A stretch of 64,000 nt of DNA from Anomaloglossus baeobatrachus (Eukaryota > Chordata > Amphibia > Anura > Aromobatidae). Location of the stretch: NCBI RefSeq assembly GCF_048569485.1, contig NC_134353.1, forward strand, positions 68,960,730-69,024,729. The letters run 5' to 3'. Positions 54,240 to 64,000 of this stretch are shown in pieces (within the stretch, counting starts at the first letter, position 1; every line of letters begins with the position of its first letter). A model generated the notes under the pieces. It did no database searches. It was not told where the DNA came from and worked only from the letters and a program-made list of their open reading frames with translations. A program made the position numbers and the translations under genes.

Positions 54240-55500
54240 CTACCCAGAGCGCCACAATCCTGGCACTGTACCCTCCTGTCCTCTGCACACTCCAACTCAT
54301 TATAACTAAGCCATTATACTAGCAAACACTCAGTGTACCTAGTGGCATCCTAAACGTGGCTATTGGACTTTGCTATAGTCCCACTAGTGCAAAGATATTT
54401 GCAGCACCTCTGCCTGCATTGCACACTCCAACTCATTATAACTAAGCCATTATACTAGCAAACACTCAGTGTACCTAGTGGCATTCTAAACGTGGCTATT
54501 GGACTTTTGTCTAGTCCCACTAGTGCAAAGATATTTGCAGCACCTCTGCCTGCATTGCACACTCAAACTCATTGTTACTAAGCCATTATACTAGCAAACA
54601 CTCAGTGTACCTAGTGGCATCCTAAACGTGGCTATTGGACTTTGCTATAGTCCCACTATTGCAAAGATATTTGCAGCACCTCTGCCTGCATTGCACACTC
54701 CAACTCATTATAACTAAGCCATTATACTAGCAAACACTCAGTGTACCTAGTGGCATCCTAAACGTGGCTATTGGACTTTTGTCTAGTCCCACTAGTGCAA
54801 AGATATTTGCAGCACGTCTGCCTGCATTGCACACTCAAACTCATTATAACTAAGCCATTATACTAGCAAACACTCAGTGTACCTAGTGGCATTCTAAACG
54901 TGGCTATTGGACTTTTGTCTAGTCCCACTAGTGCAAAGATATTTGCAGCACGTCTGCCTGCATTGCACACTCCAACTCATTATAACTAAGCCATTATACT
55001 AGCAAACACTCAGTGTACCTAGTGGCATTCTAAACGTGGCTATTGGACTTTTGTCTAGTCCCACTAGTGCAAAGATATTTGCAGCACGTCTGCCTGCATT
55101 GCACACTCAAATTCATTGTTACTAAGCCATTATACTAGCAAACACTCAGTGTACCTAGTGGCATCCTAAACGTGGCTATTGGACTTTTGTCTAGTCCCAC
55201 TAGTGCAAAGATATTTGCAGCACGTCTGCCTGCATTGCACACTCAAACTCATTGTTACTAAGCCATTATACTAGCAAACACTTAGTGTACCTAGTGGCAT
55301 TCTAAATGTGGCTATTGGACTTTTGTCTAGTCCCACTAGTGCAAAGATATTTGCAGCACGTCTGCCTGCATTGCACACTCCAACTCATTATAACTAAGCC
55401 ATTATACTAGCAAACACTCAGTGTACCTAGTGGCATACAAGAAGTGGCTGTTGTACTCCATTAGTGCCCCACTGGTGCCAAGCTATTTCTAGCACCTCTG
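54240..55500. repeat. 136-bp tandem array, about 9 copies
   Basis: The landmark TC(C/A)AACTCAT recurs at 54291, 54427, 54563, 54699, 54835, 54971, 55107, 55243 and 55379, exactly 136 bp apart each time. Units differ at only a few sites (for example TTTGCTATAG against TTTTGTCTAG). The unit is homologous to the 133-bp unit that follows (shared AGTGGCAT, TAGTCCCACT/AGTGCCCCACT, GCACCTCTGC). Confidence 0.95.
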
Positions 55501-55504
55501 CATG

Positions 55505-57240
55505 ACACCCTCCTGCTCTGTTTTTAATAAGCTATAATGATAGCAAAAAATACTGCCATTTAGTGGCATCATAGAACTGGCTGTTGTATTTCATTATTGT
55601 CCCACTGGTGCCAAGCTATTTCTAGCACCTGTGCAGGACACCCTCCTGCTCTGTTTTTAATAAGCTATAATGATAGCAAAAAATACTGCCATTTAGTGGC
55701 ATCATAGAACTGGCTGTTGTATTCCATTAGTGCCCCACTGGTGCCAAGCTATTTCTAGCACCTCTGCATGACACCCTCCTGCTCTGTTTTTAATAAGCTA
55801 TAATGATAGCAAAAAATACTGCCATTTAGTGGCATCATAGAACTGGCTGTTGTATTCCATTAGTGCCCCACTGGTGCCAAGCTATTTCTAGCACCTCTGC
55901 ATGACACCCTCCTGCTCTGTTTTTAATAAGCTATAATGATAGCAAAAAATACTGCCATTTAGTGGCATCATAGAACTAGCTGTTGTATTTCATTATTGTC
56001 CCACTGGTGCCAAGCTATTTCTAGCACCTGTGCAGGACACCCTCCTGCTCTGTTTTTAATAAGCTATAATGATAGCAAAAAATACTGCCATTTAGTGGCA
56101 TCATAGAACTGGCTGTTGTATTCCATTAGTGCCCCACTGGTGCCAAGCTATTTCTAGCACCTCTGCATGACACCCTCCTGCTCTGTTTTTAATAAGCTAT
56201 AATGATAGCAAAAAATACTGCCATTTAGTGGCATCATAGAACTGGCTGTTGTATTCCATTAGTGCCCCACTGGTGCCAAGCTATTTCTAGCACCTCTGCA
56301 TGACACCCTCCTGCTCTGTTTTTAATAAGCTATAATGATAGCAAAAAATACTGCCATTTAGTGGCATCATAGAACTGGCTGTTGTATTCCATTAGTGCCC
56401 CACTGGTGCCAAGCTATTTCTAGCACCTCTGCATGACACCCTCCTGCTCTGTTTTTAATAAGCTATAATGATAGCAAAAAATACTGCCATTTAGTGGCAT
56501 CATAGAACTGGCTGTTGTATTCCATTAGTGCCCCACTGGTGCCAAGCTATTTCTAGCACCTCTGCATGACACCCTCCTGCTCTGTTTTTAATAAGCTATA
56601 ATGATAGCAAAAAATACTGCCATTTAGTGGCATCATAGAACTGGCTGTTGTATTCCATTAGTGCCCCACTGGTGCCAAGCTATTTCTAGCACCTCTGCAT
56701 GACACCCTCCTGCTCTGTTTTTAATAAGCTATAATGATAGCAAAAAATACTGCCATTTAGTGGCATCATAGAACTGGCTGTTGTATTTCATTATTGTCCC
56801 ACTGGTGCCAAGCTATTTCTAGCACCTGTGCAGGACACCCTCCTGCTCTGTTTTTAATAAGCTATAATGATAGCAAAAAATACTGCCATTTAGTGGCATC
56901 ATAGAACTGGCTGTTGTATTCCATTAGTGCCCCACTGGTGCCAAGCTATTTCTAGCACCTCTGCATGACACCCTCCTGCTCTGTTTTTAATAAGCTATAA
57001 TGATAGCAAAAAATACTGCCATTTAGTGGCATCATAGAACTGGCTGTTGTATTCCATTAGTGCCCCACTGGTGCCAAGCTATTTCTAGCACCTCTGCATG
57101 ACACCCTCCTGCTCTGTTTTTAATAAGCTATAATGATAGCAAAAAATACTGCCATTTAGTGGCATCATAGAACTGGCTGTTGTATTCCATTAGTGCCCCA
57201 CTGGTGCCAAGCTATTTCTAGCACCTCTGCATGACACCCT
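55505..57240. repeat. 133-bp tandem array, 13 copies
   Basis: ACACCCTCCTGC recurs from 55505 to 57234 at 133-bp steps (13 steps). A variant unit with TTTCATTATTGTCCCACTGG and CACCTGTGCAGGACA occurs near 55590, 55990 and 56785, that is 3 and then 6 units apart, so blocks of three have been duplicated. No coding frame. Confidence 0.95.
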
Positions 57241-58061
57241 CCTGCACATTTAGCTATGCTAATTTTATAGCAAACTCAGGGAATTCATTGCTGCATTTGA
57301 TCATTAGGAGGGATAGAAAGTGAGGCTTCTTTTACCGTCCTGGTACCCACAGAACACGGCCACTGTACCCATCTGTCCACTTTTGCCACGCTATTTAATT
57401 TGCACAAAGAGCTGACTCTTTTTCTGCCTTCCTAAAATTGTCTGGAATACTAAGTTAGTGTTCCTTTGCTGCCAAGCAAGGTACAACACATGTGCATTCT
57501 ACACTCCTTTCCATTTCTGAAATGCAATTATTAACTGCAGGTAGTCCAGGCAATCTGTGACGAAGGTGCAGGCGTGGATATAATGTAGCCTGCATCCAAT
57601 GATGGTTCTCTCGATGTCTGACAGCTCAACAATACGTTCTGTTTCCACTTCCAACACAAGTGATGACCTGCCAATCACACACCCTGTTGCGGGTTAAGGA
57701 GTGGAAGTTCAGTGTGAAAAACCATGTGTGACTGCTGTCCCCACAGTCACAGAGGATGAAGAGCACGCAGATGCACTTGATGGGGCAGGCGGTGGTTGCA
57801 CAGGCACGCTAGGCCGCATTGTAGCACAGTGAAATTCACATTGCGACTTATGCTTCATTTTAAGTCGTGTACAGGGTGGGCTCCCCAGTATGCAGCAAAA
57901 CCAGGCAAAAGGAAAAGGACTCTAGGCAGTTGGGTTGATAAATGATTGTTTAACTTTACCAAAACAAACAATAAGAACCATGCATACAATTAAAATAATT
58001 GAACAATCTATTCTGTTGCCTACTACCTGCTAATCCCTCTGTGTAGCAGTAATTGTGTGTT

Positions 58062-58093
<32 letters not shown>

Positions 58094-58860
58094 CGAACAC
58101 GACTTACCAGTGGCGCATTACAAGAGCTTACAAGTTATCTACCTAAACATAGACAAAACACATGACCCCCCCTGAATACCCTTGTTAGCTGAAGCCTCAC
58201 AGATATTGCAGATGATAACAGTGTGAATGCAAACCACACAGCTCTAAAACACAGTCATGGAAATCTTGAAAAGCAACAGTCAATGCAAACATGTGTTGCT
58301 GTCCCTCTATGATTTAAACTGTACGTGACAATTTGACAGTGCAGAGGCAGCAAGTCTTATTGTCTATATAGTCGGCCTACCCAGAACAGATATGTGTTTT
58401 GCTAATAAAACAAAGTGTTGCGTGCCCGCATTATTGTCTGGGCACAGCCTACCGTACCCGGGTACTGTGATGTCCAGTTGCCAGAAATAGAGACTTTACG
58501 CTCCTCTCACGGTAAACAGTATAGACAGCACCGTAAGAATGTTGGTCTGTGGCACAGGATGCTGCTCACTGACGTTACAGTGCTCATCATCAAAGTACAA
58601 CACAACTCCCCTCACAATTGAACGAAGTGTTTCCGCGGTGGCTCCTTGCTGTAACACACACCTGTAGCTTTTACTTCTGTTCATAGACAGCATCTCCAAG
58701 TCCACACCCGAAGAGCAATTTTATATTGCTATAGTGACCAAAGGCAGATCCAAAAAAACAGCAGCCCCTTGTGTGTAGTCTGCAACAATGCATGCAATGA
58801 ACGGCAAATAAGCATATTGCGTTGACAGTTGCTAAAGCTGAGCAATACACCTTCACGCTG
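57241..58860. other. Unassigned region after the arrays
   Basis: 57241-57400 repeats the lead-in block that stands before the arrays (GCATTT...CATTAGGAGGGA and CACTGTACCC), so arrays and flanks belong to one larger unit. A (TG)n run lies at 58067-58092. No convincing gene on either strand. Confidence 0.45.
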
Positions 58861-59313
58861 TCAATTCATATCCATGTGATACTTCATGGAGGAAGTACTC
58901 AAAAGTGTGAGTTTTTGCCTTCTACTTACAGATTGTTGACAAATCTTACAGATTACATGACTTTGGTGATCCTTTGCGATGTCCAAAAATTCACAGGCTA
59001 GGAAAGGCTTACAGCCCATGCGACCTGCATAGCTAACACGACATCTGCTCAGAGTCAAAGTTGTGGTCCAGGATTCAGTTGTTGACGTGCTTCCAGTACT
59101 TTGTCTCTGGCCAGGAAGACGCAACGTAATCTCGTCGTCAGTAGCATCCTCCTCCACCTCCTCTGCTGACCTCATCGACTGGCTGACTTTAGTTTGACAG
59201 TAAGTGTTGTCTCCAACCTCATCAATAACCCTGTGTGTTTTCATTCCCCTCGTCCTGAGTCCTCCGAGACAACCTCTTCCTGCCCTGACCGAATAGTAAA
59301 GTTGTCCTTCCAA
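58861..59313 (-). pseudogene. BED-finger-like fragment, hAT-related
   Basis: Minus-strand frame ending with FLDIAKDHQSHVICKICQQS, then a MKYHMDMN tail: a C-x2-C pair followed some 20-25 residues later by H-x3-N, like a worn BED zinc finger of hAT transposases. The upstream part is acidic (EEVEEDATDDEI). It lies downstream, in the minus sense, of the transposase pieces at 61836-63626, so it is either another copy or rearranged. Confidence 0.45.
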
Positions 59314-59639
59314 TCAGGTATCTGTGCTCCTCATCATGTTCCCCATTGTCTCCACCAGAAGGATTTAATTTTTGGAAATGAGGGTGTAGATTAGGCACAG
59401 CACCTTCTTCATCGGGGCCTGGATCCCAGTCACAAAGCTTCAGGCTATCTGCGCAGATCATTTCCCCTGTCTCATGGAACTCGCTACCTCAACACGTTAG
59501 ATTATATGCTACACACGCAAGCTTCAAACTGAATCTGAAAACTCATCTGTTCAGAAATGACTATAACCTTCAATGACACCACCACCGTACGTACTTGACG
59601 CTCAACTCCTACTGTCTCCTCCCAAAAATCCTTTAGAAT

Positions 59640-59788
59640 GTAATCCCGCAAGGGCAGGGCCCTCTTCCCTCTATACCAGTCTGTCTATAGTTACTTGTAT
59701 ATGTATTCTGTATGTAACCCCCTTCTCATGTACAGCACCATGGAATCAATGGTGCTCTATAAATCAATAATAATAAAAATAATAATAA
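59640..59788 (+). mobile_element. LINE 3' end with (AAT)n tail
   Basis: GTACAGCACCATGGAATCAA and TGGTGCTCTATAAATCAATA, followed by AATAATAAAAATAATAATAA. It matches the inverted copy at 34490-34580. Upstream, CTCATCTGTTCAGAAATGAC codes the LKTHLFRNDYN-like tail seen at the end of such LINE ORFs (about 59535-59570). Confidence 0.7.
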
Positions 59789-60139
59789 CTTCCTTGTCTG
59801 TACTCATTGCAGCTTTGGAGCAGACCTCTGATTCCCAGGCTATAGTGCGACTGAACAGCTATGCAAACTCAACCATCTCTGTCACCCCATACTCAGCAGG
59901 GCTGGTGGAAACTTGAGAGCTGTTAGGAAGCAAGTGCGATTGGATTGACACCACAGAGGAATCGAGTATTTGGGATCTTGAAATTGGGGTGGAGGAGAGG
60001 CCACTTTATGGAGCAATTCAGATCCATTGAAGCAGCTGCTGATTTGGCCTCATCTACATTTGTTAGCGATGGTCGTGTCCATGAAAAAAGGGATCATATC
60101 AGATTATCCATGGGAAGAAGTACACCTGTTCTTTTTTAT

Positions 60140-61400
60140 GTTATTTGTTGTTACAAAACGGTGACGTCTTAAACGCAAGCAGCCTGCTGCGGTTTCAGTT
60201 GCGCCCAGGCATCAGCTGCCATTTAGGCCTGTGCCTCGGGTTGTCCAGCTGGCTGCTTTCTCCTCCACGTCTAAGTGTGGAGAGGCAGCTAGTGCGCATG
60301 CGTGTGCCGATTTACCCCAGCCGCAGCCTAACTCCAGTGTTTCGCCTAGTGAGTATGCTCAGCCTGACTGTGCCATTCCTGAGGCTAAGTATTCATTTCG
60401 GGATACAGCGCATGCTCCCACACTTAGTGCGAAAAGCCTCTTTGCACAGGTACTTGCACTCCGTGCCGGGTCTAAGTCCTGTGTTGTGCCTAGACACCAT
60501 GCTAAAGCTGATAGTCTTTTTTCAGAGACTGTATTTCATGCAACTGACCATGGTCAGGCACTTACTGCATCAGAAACTAGGTCCAGTAATGAACTCTTTG
60601 GCCCTGCCCCTGATGTGGGGGGCCCATTTAGACCACAGGGCATCAGGTGTCCTGACGATGTGGCCAGGCCACTCCCAAATGGCTTGCAGAGGCCCGCCCC
60701 TATGACTTGTCACCGCATTATTGATGGTCAGACGATGACTGGTGAGGTGTTTGGGTCATGACAGCCATGAGGTCATCATTGAAGTTGCGGTTCCAAATAG
60801 GACGCTAGTTATGCCACTCATGACGTATCACTCTGCTTTTGTCTCCAGGAGGTGCATTGTGGTCCACCCTGGTTTGTGGCGGACCCAGGTTATAAAAGGG
60901 GCTGGAGACAACAAGGAGGTGCGCAGTCTTCTATTATGCTCCGAAAGAGCACACCTCCATGTGTTGAACCCATTGCGGCTTTAGGCCAGAGGTAGGCAGG
61001 GATAGGGCGTCGATGCAGGCCGCAACCACAGTTGGTAACGCAGAACGGTTAAGACCAGCTCCTGTCCTACAAGTCCTGCTTGTGCAGCCCAGTGGCATTA
61101 ACAGGCCTGCTGCTGCTGATGCGCCTGCTGTTCACAGGTTTGGCCCCAATGCACACGGTCAGCGTCCTGAATGGCCCCTGTGATGTTAACAGGGAGTTCC
61201 TGGGCTGGGTGGGCGTGTGGACCCTGTTACGCTAACAGGGCTCCCAGTCTCAAGATCCGAGTGGCGTCTAACTTGGTTCAGGCTACTATTAGTTTCATAG
61301 CCACACAGCTCTGTATCCTCCACCGAACCTTCCAGTTGCCAACCTCTCCTTTTCCATCTGGGAGCACGGTGGACACTGACTGCTGATGGGGATATATACC
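60140..61400 (+). other. GC-richer block with a TATA-like promoter, unassigned
   Basis: Two overlapping plus-strand frames (60145-60705 and 60231-60761) are open for 176-186 codons, but neither shows a family I know and they share no consistent codon bias. At 60892 GGTTATAAAAGGGGCTGGAG is a strong TATA-box look-alike. It is followed by pairs such as AACAGGCCTGCTGCTGCTGA. It could be the LTR, promoter or 5' part of an element, but a function cannot be assigned. Confidence 0.35.
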
Positions 61401-61835
61401 TTTCTCTTTCTTTTCTTATTAATTTACGTTATATAGCGGTAACATAGTATATACCACCTTATCCAAATCTGCCAGTCCCACCGTAACAGATGGTGTTTCT
61501 TCATCAAATGTTACTTTTGCTTAACCACCAAACCCACGGACCAAAACTTTTTTCCCCTTTCCAACACACCTGTTCCCCTTTTCACCCGCATCTGTCCTTT
61601 TTCAACTCATTTTGTATATGACCAAAAGTGCAACTCTGCAGGGACACCGTACTCAATAGCATCTCAGCACAACAGCCAGCCCTCGGTCCCTCAGATGTGG
61701 ACAAGTAAAAGACCATTTCCTCCTATCCATGACAAAGCGTTGAGATTCACTCTGTGCAGCACTGGTGTTTAGTGGAAAAGCAGATCGAAGATTGCGTAAC
61801 ACCTTCTGAAGATACTCCTGTACACGTGTGTCCCT

Positions 61836-63626
61836 TTATATGGCAGGAATTATTTCGCCAAATTTTGTCTTGTACCGGGGATCTAACAGTGTGGCAACCC
61901 AGTAGTTAGCATTACTTCGAATTCCTACAATCCTAGGGTCATGTTGTAGGTAGTGCAGCAAGAAGACGCTCATGTGTCTTGTGCATCCAGGAGGACCAAG
62001 TCCTTGGTGTGTTGGTGGCAGAGAGGTGAGAATCGTGCCTCCTTCCTCTGCCCTCTCCCCCCAACCTCGCACAACCGAAATGTGAGCAAGCTCTCACTCA
62101 TCTGCTGAGTCTTCCATGCCCATCGCAAGTTCGTCCTCCATTTCTTCATGGCTCCTGCACCTTCCTCAACAATTTTTGCTGATACTATGCGCCCTTGTTA
62201 ATCCCTATCCCCCACCATAACTGCTGCCTAGGTGCCGCTTACCGTATGGACCTTGTAGATCTTATTATCCCTTCTGCATATGACTCCTCCTGTACTTCCT
62301 CAACTTCCTCTTGGACCAATACCTGACTCCGAATAATGCTTACAGTGTGCTCCATCATGTAGATGACCAGAATTGTCACGCTGAGAATGGCATTGCCAGT
62401 GCTAAACATCTTCGTCGACATTTGTAAACTGTGTAGAAGGGTGCATAGGTCCTTGATCTGACACCACTCCAGCAGCGTGATCTGCACCACCTCTGGATCA
62501 AGTTAGCCCAGGGTATACGTCATACCGTATTTCAGCAGGGCTCTGCGGTGCTGCCACACACGCTGCAACATGTGCAGATTCCAATTCCTGCGTGTCGGAA
62601 CATCGCATTTCCGGCATTTAACCGCCAGACCCTAAGACTTCCGGAGCGATGACAATTGTTGAGCTGCTGGGTGCGAAGGATGAAAGTGAGCACACAGCAG
62701 CGTGCCCGCTGCACAAGGCCATGTAGGCCGGGATGGTATTTTAAAAATTGCTGGACAACCAGGTTCAACACGTGAGCCATACAAGGCACGTGTGTCACAT
62801 TGCCCTGAAGAAGGGTCGCAGACTGGTTTGCATCATTGTCGCACCCGACCTTCCCTGACTGCTGGTTGACTGTAGACAACCATTGATGAAACTCGGTCTC
62901 ACTCTCCAGAGCTAACCGTCCACAATTCCTCAGCGGTGTCTCACATTTCCCCTACATTTCAAAGTAAACATTTGACCGCCTGATGGCCTTGAGCTCTGCT
63001 GCCAGCATAGTAAGGAGGTGTGTGGGATTCCTTGGGCACAGTTACAAGGAAGGGTGGCCTGACCACACAGGGTTTGGGCCGAGGTGGAGGACCCACACGA
63101 GGTTGAGGAGGCAGAAGCAGTGGAGGAACTTGTACATACAGAGCAAGGATTGACACACAAGTCATGGGGACGGCAAGACTTGTACAGCAAACCCTTCTCC
63201 ATCTCTCACCATAGTTACCCAGTGCCCAGTCAGCAACATGTAACTCCCCTGTCCATGCTTACTGGTCCAAGTATCTGTGTTGAAATGCACCCTGTCACAC
63301 ACAGAGTTTCTCAAGGAATTGGTGAGGTTGTGTGCGACCTACTGTGGTAGCGCGGGCACGCCTTTCTTGGAGAAGGAGTGACGACTGGCCATCGGCTCTT
63401 GGGGCACTGCAATGGGCATAAGGTCTCGAAAATCCTCGGTCTCAAAAGGGTGTAAAGGCAGCCATTCTGTTGCCAACAAGTTGCAGATGATGAAACTCAA
63501 CCTCGTAGGCATGTCATGCCCTTCGAAAATCATGTAAAACATAGCGAGGGGACTCCAACCACAGTCTCCCTCGTTGCCACTAATTGGGCCACACACACCC
63601 CACTTGACTGGCATCAGTTGACCCAA
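61836..63626 (-). pseudogene. hAT transposase, decayed
   Basis: Four minus-strand pieces in the correct order. 63530-63339: NLLATEWLPLHPFETEDFRD, then PSRH-like ASRHSFSKKGVPAL. 62879-62700: VGCDNDANQSATLLQGNVTH and VPCMAHVLNLVVQQFLKYHP, the hAT block with its CDNAANM and CxAHxLNL motifs. 62490-62239: LLEWCQIKDLCTLL and NAILSVTILVIYMMEH. 62000-61840: NYWVATLLDPRYKTKFGEII, the LDPRYK motif before the dimerisation domain. Stops and frame changes between pieces show a dead copy. The protein would cut and join hAT transposon ends. Confidence 0.85.
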
Positions 63627-64000
63627 TTTTCAAGATGAAAAAGATGCTTTGCATGAAGCACTCTCAAAAATAGGCGTGCCTTTCGCCTCCCCTGGCTGAC
63701 CCAGGGGAAGAAAAGTCCTCTGAGAGCCATGACTTGTTCATCTTGGTTCTTTTCGGAAACACAGCGAGGGGACTCCAACCACAGTCTCTCTCGTTGCCAC
63801 TAATTGGGCCACACACACCCCACTTGACTTGCATCAGTTGACCCCCCTTTTGAAAAAGAAAAAGATGCTTTGCATGAAGCACTCTCAAAAATACGCGTGC
63901 CTTTCCCGTCCCCTGGCTGACCCAGGGGAAGAAAAGTCCTCTGAGAGCCATGACTTGTTCATCTTGGTTCTTTTCGAAAACACAGCGAGGGGACTCCAAC
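63541..64000. repeat. 220-bp tandem repeat, continuing past the window
   Basis: AGCGAGGGGACTCCAACCAC recurs at 63543, 63763 and 63984 (spacing 220 and 221). The unit includes GCCACTAATTGGGCCACACA and CCCCTGGCTGACCCAGGGGA. The first unit overlaps the N-terminal hAT frame (CGPISGN, GDCGWSPLA), so the array seems to have grown out of transposase sequence. Confidence 0.85.

Overview
This 64 kb window looks like intergenic and intronic DNA from a large, repeat-rich vertebrate genome, most likely a frog or toad. That assignment is inferred from the mixture of Harbinger, hAT, Kolobok-like and Tc1 elements, Gmr1-like and BEL/Pao LTR elements, and a spliced MAST-type kinase gene. Nothing bacterial or viral-genome-like is present, and no tRNA or rRNA gene was recognised.

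Host gene. The one convincing cellular gene lies on the minus strand between about 38.9 kb (possibly 39.0 kb) and 27.7 kb. Eighteen exons can be read with GT/AG borders and matching phases. They give one uninterrupted reading frame of about 817 codons. It encodes a divergent kinase of the MAST (microtubule-associated serine/threonine kinase) family: the MAST N-terminal helical domain (DUF1908), a linker built from a triplicated exon, a full kinase domain, a 24-bp coding minisatellite, and a basic Cys-containing tail. The PDZ domain normal in MAST proteins is missing.

Repeats, left to right. 0-8 kb: an old LINE and an old Tc1 transposon (both minus strand), broken up by non-coding elements with 4-bp target duplications and a terminal hairpin, and by Harbinger-type MITEs. 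8.2-13.8 kb: a young LTR retrotransposon with integrase upstream of reverse transcriptase (Gmr1 type). 14.3-15.4 kb: a MITE carrying a minisatellite. 15.7-20.4 kb: a minus-strand gypsy-like fossil loaded with MITEs. 20.4-23.3 kb: low-complexity arrays. 23.4-25.3 kb: two nested hairpin-end elements. 26-27 kb: minisatellite and hAT-type MITE. 27.7-39 kb: the kinase gene, whose introns hold a solo LTR, a TTAA-flanked MITE and several minisatellites. 39.2-41.4 kb: AT-rich DNA with a near-perfect 82-bp-arm foldback. 41.4-51.6 kb: a hairpin-end element containing a BEL/Pao LTR element and a hAT MITE that is itself inflated by 33-bp arrays. 52-53.5 kb: a second hairpin-end element with a Harbinger MITE. 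53.5-64 kb: a hAT-related composite region with 136-bp and 133-bp arrays, decayed hAT transposase pieces, a LINE 3' end, and the start of a 220-bp tandem array that leaves the window.

Boundaries were read by eye from target-site duplications, terminal repeats and splice signals. No database search was possible, so family names rest on recognised motifs and novelty cannot be asserted.
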